64,000 nt of DNA from Paulownia fortunei (Eukaryota > Streptophyta > Magnoliopsida > Lamiales > Paulowniaceae), in the NCBI GenBank assembly GCA_019321725.1, contig CM033105.1, forward strand, positions 18,102,513 through 18,166,512, read 5' to 3'. The translations under genes and the position numbers were made by a program. Of the stretch, positions 37,301 through 48,650 are shown piece after piece. Numbering within the stretch: the stretch's first letter is position 1; each line of letters opens with the position of its first letter. The notes under the pieces were generated by a model. That model saw nothing but the letters and a program-made list of their open reading frames with translations, made no database searches and was not told where the DNA came from.

Positions 37301-39380
37301 CATAAATTAAAATTTTTAACCTTATTTCTCCAAATTCTCTCATCTGGAATTTATTTTATCTGCAAATGAATATAAAATATTTTCAATGTAAAAAAAATAA
37401 TTTTTTTGGTGAGAATTTGCTCAATTTGCTTAAAATTTGGCATTTAGGACCAACACACATGCATATACATGTTATATAACTTATTTGTAAATAACATCTT
37501 ATTATTTTCAAAATGTATAATGCATATTACATTTAAAATCATTAAGGTCTAAATTGTAAGGTAAATAAATCTATAATATAAAAATAATTTGTATATAAAC
37601 TATAAAACATAAAACTTTATGCATATATTATATTATTGGATAAACACTTATGCATTGCATGTCTATGTACTATACATAATTTATAAAGTGTATATACATA
37701 ATGTTATTGTAATTTTACATATATTATACCTGAATCGTTTATATTGTTTAGTTTTATATTGTATTTGGACATGTTACTATTTATTTGTGTATATTATGTT
37801 TTTTTTTTTCATATTCCATTAACAAAAGTAATATATAAATTGTCATGCCTTGGGACAATAGTGTGGAGGCTTGCAGCCTCAAGAGGTTCTCCATCACAAT
37901 AGAATCTATTTGCAAGTACTGTGCATTTAATATCGTTTTACGAAAATAATCAACCTGTAATTTTAGATAGACTCATTATTTTCACTTATAAATCATTCTA
38001 ATTCTTCTCCCACAATCAACATGGGACATCACAATCACCCTCGTTTGCACGCACAACGTCATTGTCATGTTCCTTCCACACTTCAGGACCGCCCTTCAAT
38101 ATACATCCGGTCGAACCTCCCATTGTTGCGACAATACTCCCAAGATTAACTGTGGTACCATTTTCTCCCACAATCAATGTGGATATCTATTAAATATTAG
38201 CCATAATTTATATTATGTTGTGTATTAATAATGTAGATTAAATATGTATACAAGATTTTTATAATATGTAAATATTGCACTCTTTATGTATTTGGCGTAT
38301 CCTTTATAATTATTGATCTTGAATTCATACAAAATAGACCCACACACACACATATATGTGTGTAGATATATATCAAATAAAATATAATGTATAATATTAA
38401 TCAATTATTAGATATATATATATATATATATATACATATTGTATTGTTAAACTATATATGTATATATAATATAAAAAATGTACTATATATTGCAAATATT
38501 ACATAATACATATTGTACACATATATACATTATGTAATAGGTATTTGTCATATAAAATAAAAGTTGGCAAATATTTTCTCTTTCAATTATCAACGCATGA
38601 TGAAAAATTACTGAAAAATGAGTTCGATAGAGTTGGATGATATACTTTTCCTCTCATAAAAGAATTGGCTTGAATTTTTTGCAAAAATAAGTGAGTTAAT
38701 GGTCACATGACACATGCCATTTTCAATCAAAAAGTCAACAATGGTACCAAAGTCGCAACTAAATATTGATATCTATATGAGACTAAAATTGAATTTTTTA
38801 GGAAACTCGCTACAGAACTTTCAAACCATCCTATATTTTGGGACTAAAAACTTAATTTTTTTCTTAGAATTATAGTAGTGACATGTGTGTGTCATGTGAA
38901 ATTTTTTCTTTAAATTGATGAGTTAACAGTCATGTGGCATTTTCTTCCAAAAGTTAATGTCTAGACTAAAATTACTACGGCAAAAATTAACTTATAGGAT
39001 TAAATTTGAATTTTTTTTCAAAATATGGTACCAAAATTGCAACACTCCAAACTATAGACTATAAAAATGTATTTTCCTTTTCTACACTGTCAGTTTATTA
39101 AGTCATTTAGTTGAAGATAAGAAGTTATCTTGGATTGGTTGGCTTGGAATAATTATATTAAAATTGTAGCTTATGTTAAACTGAATGCCGACTGTATATA
39201 AAATTTTAACAAGGACGCAAACTATATATCTCATTTGATTAAGTTCATTAAATATGTACACTTTGTTTCATTTATGTGCAATTATAATTGACCATTTATT
39301 ATTTTGTTAGAGCATCTTTCCATAATAGGAGTTCATAGTTAAAATATGATCAACATCTTTTCACTTATTTAATTTCCTCC
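37301..39380. other. AT-rich DNA with microsatellites
   Basis: No gene recognised. 38000-38190 contains 'cacaatcaacatgggacatc' and, 150 bases on, 'cccacaatcaatgtgg', repeated words typical of a plant LTR remnant. An (AT)n run lies at about 38413-38434, and a short 'ca' run at about 38342-38352. Confidence 0.3.
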
Positions 39381-39468
39381 TTTTTTCACTTACTGATCAG
39401 ATGAGGCAAATGCAGAGGCACCGCGGTCTCTACCATCACCATAGCATCACCGCCCATCCCGATCACAC
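39381..39468 (+). pseudogene. Relic of the N-terminal coding region of the 44.5 kb gene
   Basis: Sequence 39381-39468 ('tttttcacttac', 'cagatgaggcaaatgcagag', 'gcaccgcggtctctaccatc') aligns with 44480-44570 ('ttttcacttag', 'cagacgaggcaaaggcggag', 'gcgccgccgtctccaccatc'). Only about 90 bases remain before similarity is lost. The changes are mainly C to T and G to A, as expected for old methylated DNA. The surrounding bases are not recognisably related. Confidence 0.6.
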
Positions 39469-39879
39469 ATTTTTAGAGATGGTAATGTAATGGGTTCAAA
39501 CCTAAACCCCGTAATGAACCCGCCACATTAGTCCATTCTTGTATAAGGAATTTAGTAGTTTCAGATATCAAATTATTGAGGTAAGTAACATTTTACTTTT
39601 CTAGTTATATAACATGTATATGTAATACTTCTTGCTTGCATACGAAATTTTATAATTTTGGTCGAACAAGCTTATAGATGTAATAAAGGTGAAAATGTGA
39701 AAATAATTTGAGTTTTGTAAATTTTAAATATGAAAATTGAGCATATATTGAAATGCGATTTCACAAACATGGTGGTTTGTAAATATGGATATTGTGAATG
39801 TGTTTTTAAAATCTTAGATCTTACATTATTAATTGATCCAGTATAGAAAATGGACAACTGAGACTAGTTAAGATTTAAG

Positions 39880-40658
39880 AGCCTAGTCAGTGACTCAATA
39901 CACAGGGTTATGCCTACATTAGGACCTAGTATAAGGAGGGGGTATTTAAGCTTGCACTAGGACATAAGATAAGGGTTAAACCTATCATTAACAATGATTG
40001 TCTTATATATTTGGTTTACATTGTGAAATTTATGTGGAAATTGATTGATTTTCTTAATTATAATTTTTTTAATTTATTATTATTTGATTGTCGAATTGTT
40101 GACATTTCCTTTTAGAACTCAAGTGACAAATTAAAAATTTTCTATTAATTAAAAATATTACTATTTTTCTAACTTGTTTGATCTAATTACTTGGGTGTTG
40201 GGTTATTTATTAGGGTATCGTGCTAATAATTCTCCTGATATTTTTCAAATATTGAGACTTAGTAGCTTAGGAGAAAAAACTCTTCATGTACAAAGAAGTT
40301 TATAATAGAGTTCGAACTTATAATTTTATTATTTTAGTATTTGATATGATGAATTTTAATACTAAGAATATAATATCTTTATATGACTTGTTGTTATCTT
40401 AGACACAATTATGCTTATATATGGGGATATCTATAGGATTTATAATTTTTTCAGGTGAATTATTGATAAATTATTGATTTATTTGCTTGATGGATTACAT
40501 TGATTTATAAATTTCCATAATAATCTGGAGGTATAGATACTCTGTACCTATGTCTAATATTGGATTAAATGGAAACTATAGAGTTAGCCTTGCAGGCTTT
40601 TGAGATGTCTCTAAAAGTTTGCGACAGTTGTTATGGTCCTAGTATTCGGAGCGTGACA
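39880..40658 (+). mobile_element. Possible solo LTR of a chromovirus-type gypsy element
   Basis: The end at 40645-40676 reads 'attcggagcgtgaca' and then 'atttggtgcagaggaag'. This resembles an LTR ending in GGAGCGTGACA followed by a decayed initiator-tRNA-Met primer-binding site (consensus TGGTATCAGAGC). 'ggctattgttatggtcctag'-like words precede it. The left boundary is a guess and no coding domain follows, so it is at best a solo or truncated LTR. Confidence 0.3.
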
Positions 40659-41107
40659 ATTTGGTGCAGAGGAAGTTAAAGTGTTATATAGATTATCATA
40701 TATGGGCTTAATTGAATATATCATTTTACTTAGCTCGAGATATTTTTGTCTATTAATATTATATTTTTTAATTTAAATAGATATTTAAAAATTTTATTAA
40801 TAGATAAGGGTAAGTGATATCATCCCAATACATGGGTTAAAAGTGAACTTAAACCACTCCCACCCCACCAAAAAAATAAATGAAAATATCATTCCACAAA
40901 GACAAGTGGAATAAAAAATGGCAATCTAAAGAAAAATAAAAGATAAAATTAAATAAAAAATAAAAAGAGAAAAAAGAACAGCTGAAAATAAAATAAAATA
41001 ATGTTCTGAACCCCCTTACACGTTTCAAAATGGTATTTTGACTCAATAAATTTTGTTGAAGAGGAGCAAAATGACCAAGGGCAATATTTCAAAATACTTT
41101 AATGATG
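40659..41107. other. Spacer with purine-rich stretch
   Basis: No gene. 40860-41000 is A-rich with 'aaataaaa' and 'agaaaaataaaaga' words. It adjoins the broken end of arm B. Confidence 0.4.
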
Positions 41108-42955
41108 ACATTTATCAAACTTTTCAGCATTGTTGTGCTTGCAAATAGCCAATTTGTGTTGAGGCTTATGCCTAATAGAAAAACATGTACATTATTAACT
41201 CAGGCAAGACTACGTCGTTTTCAGTATCAATTTCCAGGAAGCTTGCTTCTGTCCTCGCATTTGTGGTCGAAACGGTAACCTCAAGTCAACCTCAAAGTCA
41301 ACAATAAAATACAAGAGAAATTTGTCTACGATTATGAAGTTACTTTCATTACTGCAAATTAATGTTAATCAACATCAAAATATATTTTCAAACTTAATTA
41401 ACTAATTGAGTTTAAATAAATTTTTAAAATGATAATATCGAGTAACTTGATTTTCAGCCCTACTTTAATTACTGCAAATTAATTTTAATCAACTTCTGCA
41501 ATTTACTTTATATCCCTCACGGCATTTTCATTGTCATAAGTAACAGTATTATTGTCAGGGGCGGAGTCAGAATTTTAGCAGAGGGGCGATATTCGATTGT
41601 TAATTATTATTTTTTATGTATAAAATTATTTTTTTATTAATTTTTTTTTCTTAACTAATTATTAGAAATAAAAATAAAAATAAAAATATAAATACAATAC
41701 ATTATATTTACACATAAATATTTATATCTATTATATTTGTATAAGTATTTGAACAAAACTAACTTCTAAATAAAAATATTAATCAATTATAATTCAATCT
41801 AATATAAAATAAAAAATTAATTTATAAAAAATTGAACATTATTTCATAACTATTAATCAAATCAAATAATTTGTATATCATGAAAAACCTACACTTATAA
41901 TTTTTGTGACATAAAAATTAATATAACCTCAAATAATAAATAACAAAAATGGAATCAAATAAATAAAAAATAAAAAAAAAATAAAAAATCACAATAAGAA
42001 GTGTTTTTTTGATTAAAATATTCATATTTTTAGAAACAAAATAATATTAAATTTTGAAGGTTAGTACAAATATCTTTTAAAATTTTATATCAATAATAAT
42101 TTTTATTATCAAATTTTTTTGAATAAATAATATTTAAAAATAATTTTAAAATATCTCTAAATTTAATAAATTTAGATATTCGATATAGGATTATGGAAAT
42201 TCGAAGAGACGGCTAAAATAATTTAATTATTGAAAAGGGTACAAATTTTTAAATTTATTAAAATTTATATATTACTCAAGCAAAGTTACTTGGACAACAA
42301 AAACAAAATTATATTTCGTAGTTCATATTTAATATAAAAAAAAAAACAAGCGAGAAAAAGCAAAGGCTGCGAACCCCACCCATGATAAATTTCTCCTCCA
42401 GATTGATTGTAGGGAGTAGGGCGTACGAAAGGATAACAATTCAGTGATGCAGAATGAAATAGAATCTTTGAGAATATAACTAAGAGATATACTTGGCACT
42501 TTGCCCCCCTCTATATGTTTCGTATTACTTTTGCCCCTTAAACTTTGATATTTACTTATTTTTGTTCCCTTCAAATAAAAAAAGTATTTTTAAATTTTAT
42601 ATCTCTTTTTCATAAATTTGGTAAAATATCAAAATTAAAATATTAAAACTTAAAAATTTAATTTGCATTTAATAATATAAAACAACTAGTTAAACTAGAC
42701 CAATTATAAAATGATATTGAATTTTTTTTACTTAGTTTACTGTATAAAATATCAATTCTATTTAATAAATTAATTTTATTTTTAATTATCATGAACATTC
42801 ATTAATAATTAACAAGCATAAACTTGGTGTGAAACCATCATCTGAAAAATTAAAAAATTATGTGCATTGAATGACTTTGAATCTTAAAAATGAGAATGTA
42901 AATTCATTTAACTAACTTAACATCTGACAGTGGTAGAGTAAATCCCCATACATAG
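41108..42955 (-). repeat. Arm B of the large inverted duplication
   Basis: This is the reverse-complement counterpart of 30955-33262. At its inner end the start codon equivalent (41130-41128) and the first five codons (MLKSL) are kept, after which the sequence reads INVIIK and has no similarity to the membrane-protein gene. So the promoter side of the gene exists here without its coding body. Arm B has its own 0.7 kb insertion (41556-42275) and an internal duplication: the 'gttgattaa.attaatttgcagtaat' block occurs at 41339-41373 and again at 41466-41500. Confidence 0.85.
41556..42275. mobile_element. Insertion in arm B, hAT/MITE-like left end
   Basis: Arm A has no counterpart for this AT-rich block of about 720 bases. 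The left end begins CAGGGGCGGAGTCAGAATTT, closely matching the terminal sequence of a widespread class of plant non-autonomous elements (CAGGGGCGGA type, usually assigned to hAT). I do not see the matching inverted terminus on the right, near 42200-42275, so the element may be truncated. No coding capacity. Confidence 0.5.
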
Positions 42956-44400
42956 GGATTAAAATATTTTTAAATTTATAGTGAAAAAAAATTGGCTTAA
43001 AATTGTGTAATTGGAAAACATAAGGATTTAAAGATTCCGGTGTAAAACAGGAATTTAAATCAATTATTTGACTTAATTCATAAATGCGGTGACGCCTTCT
43101 CAGGGCCACCAAGTTTGACTTGACCTAAGGAAGCCTTCCTAAGACCGACAGATCGGGCTCGACCTAGTGAGATTGATGGGAAGAAGAATCATTGCACCAA
43201 GGCTGCCCCAAATCTTTACCCATCTTCCTTTCATGGTTGAGAAGTAGAAAAAAAACAAAAAAACAAAAAACATTTAAGCATTACACGCAAGTCCCTGAAA
43301 TTTGAAAAACCACAAAAGTAGTATGTTTTTCACTTGTAAAATTAAAAACTATCATTTTGACCACTCAAACAATGAAATTTGGCTAATATCGCTATCAGCT
43401 CTATGTAAAGCATCAAGTTTTGCTCAAAACACCACTTTGTGGTAATTTTTGTCCAAAGCAGCATTATTGAATTTTTGGTCAAATTAGGCTAAAAATCATT
43501 ACATAATTAATGTTGCTAAACTTTTATAGTTCACGTGACTATAGGATAATTAGTCCAAAAAATCGACAATTTATTCCTAGCTAACCTTCCTCATACAAAA
43601 CGTACTCGGGAATAGGTGACCCAATTGTATAAAGGCCTCGTCCAAAGGGCTCAAGGTAAAGGATTAAAGTGGTCTTATCAATGCATGCACTCTACCACAA
43701 CAAAATGAAACCTTCATTTAGAATAATTATAAATACATTTTCTTATCTCGTTTTGAGGTACGTTTTGATATTTATTTGGCATTTACAGGTTTCTGCCTTT
43801 TATATACATTTTTTACTCTATCTTTGATTTGAACGTCAGAGAAATTTTATCGAAATAATTCTAGCGCCTCTACTGACTTGTTGGTGATGTAGGACTTCAC
43901 TTAATTTGTGATGAGTTGACTCTTAAAGACCCGAATCTTTTCCATGTTGCGCGGTTTAATTTTTTTATTTTATTTTTTATTTCAATTTGTGTTTCACCTT
44001 TTAGATTCATAACATGTGTCCATTATATTAAAAAATATGTATTTATTTTATAGATATATGTCACGAATGCTTAGAATGAAATACAAGACGAAAATGAAAT
44101 AAGAAAAGTGGAATAAATATCAAAATTAAATTAATCAATGTAACTTGAGTTAGGTAAGTGGATAAAAAAGTTAGTTTTCTACTTCATATCATTATATATC
44201 TATTGAATGCAAGTGGAAAGACAGGAGAGACGTAAATGAATGGGTTTTGCCTCAAAGAATCTTCGACAATGCCGTCCTTAAATTGGCTGACATTCTCATG
44301 AAGTAAGCTGATGACGCACATACTCAAACTAGAAACTAAACCAGAACGATTCTATAATAATCAATTAATCATTTCTTCTCCAAACTTTGAATCGGACCCT
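42956..44400. other. Intergenic DNA
   Basis: No gene recognised. 43280-43520 contains 'aaaattaaaaactatcattttgacc', 'ggtcaaattaggctaaaaatc' and similar words, suggesting a decayed MITE of the same general sort as those at 47.2 and 48.3 kb, but boundaries are unclear. Confidence 0.3.
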
Positions 44401-45070
44401 AATGGCCAAAACAGGAGTCAGCAAAGAGGCAGTGGACTGCGCCGCACCAGAAGGCGCATAAGCTTCTTCTTAATGGTGTATTTTCACTTAGTAACGAGTG
44501 AGCACCAGACGAGGCAAAGGCGGAGGCGCCGCCGTCTCCACCATCATCAACCCACCCTGAACCCGAGTCCTTGCCCCACCCATATTCTGCTTCCAATTCC
44601 TCCCCCAACAATCTCGTGATCACAATTGCTGCAGATACAACTACACCAAGTGCAATGCCGCCGCAAAACGACAACGGCAACTTGCACCCGTGATTGGCAT
44701 CTTGCGAGAGCAGGAGCTGGGCAAGGCTACACTCAGTTTTGCTATTCCAATTACCTTGGCGCTCTTGACCTCGAACAAGGACAAACTGGTAAAATCGGAG
44801 ATGAGTTTCATTCTAATTGCTCTCTCAGTGGGGTGCACGGCTATATGGAATGGGATTCTGTTGAGAAATACGTTTCCTAGGTGTGCTCAAGTTCTTGAGC
44901 CACTGGGCATTGCTCTGGTTTTCATTTCCTTTAATGGACTCGTGGCTTTTCTTCTGCCCGCGGAGTTCCTCTGGGTGCCAGCTGTTTGTGGCGCTTTATC
45001 TCTACTGCCTTTCATCCTTGCAGCGCACCACGCCGCGCCCGTGGCTCCAATGCAGCCTGGAGCAAGTTAA
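44401..45070 (+). pseudogene. Four-helix membrane protein gene, frame-broken
   Basis: Coding-like sequence, GC-rich relative to its flanks. One frame (44505-44693) gives an acidic, Pro/Ser-rich region (PDEAKAEAPPSPPSSTHPEP, then ITIAADTTTPSAMPPQND) ending in a stop at 44691-44693. A second frame, open to TAA at 45068-45070, takes over at that point: VIGILREQELGKATLSFAIP, then four hydrophobic segments (ATLSFAIPITLALL, SFILIALSVGCTAIWNGILL, LEPLGIALVFISFNGLVAFL, FLWVPAVCGALSLLPFILAA). The second frame has no upstream ATG; its first ATG is at 44800-44802. Joining needs one extra base near 44684-44690, so a one-base deletion or assembly error is likely. An ATG at 44401 opens a short MAKTGVSKEA frame that stops at 44458. 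Architecture: disordered N-terminus plus four-pass membrane domain; function unknown. A relic of its 5' coding part lies at 39.4 kb. Confidence 0.55.
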
Positions 45071-47169
45071 TTCTTTTTTGGGATTATTTGCATCCATCTC
45101 CATGCCATTGCCACTTACTTTTGGTATTAACTTCCTCCATCTCCATGTGGTTTTCACTTACTTTTGGTATTAACTTCCACTTAAATTTTAAAATATCTCT
45201 GATAAAATTTCTGGATAAAATTATTTAAAAAGATGAAAAACAATTTATTTGTATTAATTTTTTATAATGCACAATTCTTTTAGAGAAAAGGACATGAGTA
45301 AAACTATATTTTTTTTTAATTTTAATGTATCCACAATTATTGAACTTTTAATGTATGTACAATTATTGAACAAGGCCTCAGAATTTATATTTTGATCTTA
45401 CATTTTTTGAGACTTATGCATAATGTTTTCAACATATTTATGTCAAACAAAAAAAAGTTAACATATGCAATTTATTTTAATAGATATGCATTTCAAAAAC
45501 TAAGTATTTATAATTGTATTGAAAATAATGCTTAGTTTTCTCATATATTAAAACTTCTATATACTCTTTACGTTATTGAAGAAGGTGCAAATTTAATTTG
45601 CTCTCAATTAATTTTAAAAATCTCCGTTGAAAAAATAAATTTCTTTTACTTATGATAATAATCTTCATATACGAACAGTTAATCGACCCTCTTTTAGTAA
45701 ATTTTTTTGGATTAGGGCTATTAAGGAATGAGGCACTTGAAAACAAGGTCTTACTAAAACAATATAAAAGAAATTTCTGTTGAAATATCAAATTGAATAT
45801 AAAAAGGTCAAATAAATTACTTTTAAGATATAACTCGTGAATTCTACTTCTTTTTCCTAAAACAAGTAAGAGTTTGGAAATAGACAAATTTGTCATTTAA
45901 TTGATAAAAGTTAAAATTAAGCTTATGAAGTAAAATATAGAGCTCCTGTATCGTTACCCTTTAAAAATTTGTATTGTTGTTGTTAAGTACGTCAAAAGCC
46001 ATGCTGCACTTTGATACATATATATGGTTATGCACAAAAGAAGTTCTTCGTTGTCGGTTGTAAATAGTAGCGGTAATATGAAATTTTAAGCTCCCACATA
46101 TCTCATTAATTGAGTAAATAGACACAAGCAACTATTTAATTGAGCTAATATATTGAGACAGAAGCAACTAACATAGACAACAGATGAGTTTCTATTACTG
46201 ATATTCATACCAAAATAATACCTATAGTTGGAAATTTGTAGTACTTGTTGTGTGTAAACCATACGATTGTAACCAAGAACTAGGAAGACATGCATGGATA
46301 ACAAGTAGAAATAAGAAAATATCTAACAATATTGTTGAAGATGATAAAACATGATAATGTAGATGCTATTTTACAAATGAAATAAAAAATTTCATCATTG
46401 AAAATACTATTTAATGAATCAAATTAAAAGATGGAAAAATGTTTTATAATTATTTTTAATTTGCACATATGGAATAAAAAATTAAATATATATATTTTTC
46501 TTTTTTTCTTAATTATATTTTTAAAATAATTAATTAGTTATTTTTTCTCTCTAATTGATAACTATTTAGTTAATTAATTAAAAGCTTTTTATGAATTGAA
46601 TTATATTCTTAGAATAGTTAATATTAATTTGTTTACTCCCTAAGTGATGGTTATTTTCAATTTTAAAAATGGAATAAAAGTTTTCATGGTTGAAAATATT
46701 ACTTAGTTAACTAAATTAAGAAATAGTATATAGATGTTTTTAATTTTCACAAGTCGTGTAAATTTTTTTATGGTAAACAATGTTAATTATTTAAAAAAAT
46801 ACAAAAAAAGGCTATTTGGCACATTTAGCATTTTTCCCAAGTAGGCTTACTTAAGTTTCATGTTTTTTCCACATTTATTCCAATCCAGCTTCCTCAGGCA
46901 TTCACGCGGGCGCCGCATGGGTTGGGGCATGTCTGGCTAGACAAAATTGATTGGAATCCCCATAATCCCCAATTTTAGAGAGTCGCATAAGGTGCATGTG
47001 ACTTTTTCTAGCAAATTTTTTAATTTCCAATGAAATTAGGATTCAATCTGAGAGATTTTTATAATTATAGGACCTTATTTTCAATTTGGATTTGGACATG
47101 ACTATTTTTGCTACCCTTACAGAACTAATTTTGTAATTTTCTTTTTTTTTTTTTACTATGAGTTTTTCC
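45071..47169. other. AT-rich intergenic DNA
   Basis: No gene recognised. Open frames here are Phe/Leu/Ile/Lys/Asn-rich and lack conserved motifs. 45090-45175 contains a short tandem repeat: 'cttacttttggtattaacttcc' occurs at 45115 and 45159. Confidence 0.4.
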
Positions 47170-47480
47170 AGTTGGGATTCTACATGTAAAATTGCAATTT
47201 TGGTCCTCTAGCTATTGGGTGGCGCTTTTCATCCTTTAAAAACAGCCACTAGCAATTTAAATGTATTATTTTTTAATTTTTCACATTTTGAGGATAAATT
47301 TGGCCAAAAATCTTGAATCTAGTTAAAAAAGGTCATGTGAGTGGAACATGACTTTCAGCGTGTACTCCATACCCGAGTACCTAATTTGTCTCTTCCAATA
47401 AACTTATTGGACTAAAATTGCCACTTCCAAAAAACTTGTAGGACTAAAACTACCACTTTCAGCACACAAACCCAACCCCA
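47170..47480 (+). mobile_element. MITE-like element, copy 1
   Basis: About 310 bases with imperfect inverted ends: 'aattgcaattttggtcctc' near 47191 at the left and 'ggactaaaactaccactttc' near 47441 at the right. The interior ('ggcgcttttcatcctttaaaaacagc', 'ggataaatttggccaaaaat', 'tcatgtgagtggaacatg') matches the reverse complement of 48380-48590. So this is one of two oppositely oriented copies of the same short element. No coding capacity. Confidence 0.6.
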
Positions 47481-48274
47481 ATCGGTATTTATGTGTACTT
47501 TGGATAAAAAACTTTAGGCTGATTCTCACTTGTATTGATAAAATATACTAAAACACATATATTTTTCCTAATTCCTAAATTATTGATGTAAAAGATTTTA
47601 GTTTAATTTGAAATTAAATTGTAATTTACCATTTGTTCTTTTTTTTCTTCCCCGCTCTTCTTAATCTTCTTCTTCTCATGCCTAATAATTGTTGTCCATC
47701 ACTATCTCTAATCACATCCCTACTAAAGCCGACACCAATTTTCCACTTGTCCATCATGCAAACTTTACGTCAAACTCTGGTTGTTCATACCACTACACTT
47801 AATCTAAAATATATATACATCTCAACGTCATGCATCCCTCACCCTAAAACTTATATACGTCTATGTTGAATAAGAGAGAAAGGGTAGGGCGGTGTTGGAG
47901 GCTTCACTTTTGATTGTGGGATGTTGGGGTTGAACGAGAGTTGGTTGACAATGGTGACAAAGATTGAGGTTATAGATAGAATTTAGTTACAATTTAGAGG
48001 TTCAAGCCACAATAATCCAAGTCAAAATATGATGGTCTGTAGTATATCCAAATTTTTCTATAAAATAATTAGTAATTATAACTGAGTTTTGGATATCATA
48101 ATTATTTTTGATTGATTATGCAGTAACTATAGAACTATGGTTGTGTGTTGTGTCCAAATTTTATAATTTTGAAAAAGATGAAGGGTTTTAAGCATGTTTT
48201 TATGTATGTAAGTGAGATTGAGCTTTTTTCTTTTCTCCAAAACATCACATGCATACTGCTTAGGGTTGGGGCTA
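47481..48274. other. Spacer between MITE copies
   Basis: No gene recognised. 47633-47660 is pyrimidine-rich. 47900-48000 contains 'gtgggatgttggggttgaac', of unknown meaning. Confidence 0.4.
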
Positions 48275-48590
48275 GTGTGTCAGTAAAGTTGCAATTTTAA
48301 CTTAAAATGGAGTGACAATTTTAGTCCTATAAATTAGGAGGGAGTGGCATTTCTGGTCCTCACATGCTCAACACGTATTAATTCCCCTCCAAAATTGAAA
48401 AATTCTCAAATTGAGATGGTCACATGCGGTCATGTCACTTTTTCTAATGAGATTCAAATTTTTTTTGGCCAAATTTATCCTTTAATTGTTAAATTAGTGT
48501 ATTTAAAAAGCTAGAAGCTGTTTTTGAAAGATGAAAAATGCCACTCCTTAGGTATAAGACCAAATTGGAATTTTGTCTGATTCTACATCT
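48275..48590 (-). mobile_element. MITE-like element, copy 2
   Basis: Inverted copy of the element at 47170-47480. Ends: 'acaattttagtcctataaat' with 'gggagtggcatttctggtcc' at the left, and the near-inverse 'gaaaaatgccactccttagg' with 'aagaccaaattggaattttg' at the right. The inverted ends are about 50 bases long and imperfect. Confidence 0.6.
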
Positions 48591-48650
48591 AATTGACTTT
48601 CTATTTTTAATTTGTAACGAAAGTTTTTGCTTTGAATTATATCAATTTTT

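Noticed and set aside
37619..37822. Tyr/Ile/Leu-rich open frame
   Set aside because: AT-rich chance frame without homologous motif or suitable neighbours.
44399..44680. Minus-strand frame with a hydrophobic start and Gly/Ser-rich tail
   Set aside because: It mirrors the GC-rich, Pro/Ser-rich plus-strand coding region, and its start is arbitrary. The plus strand has the better supported gene, with a relic copy at 39.4 kb.
47633..47869. Open frame beginning with a Phe run
   Set aside because: Low-complexity T-rich start and no recognisable domain.
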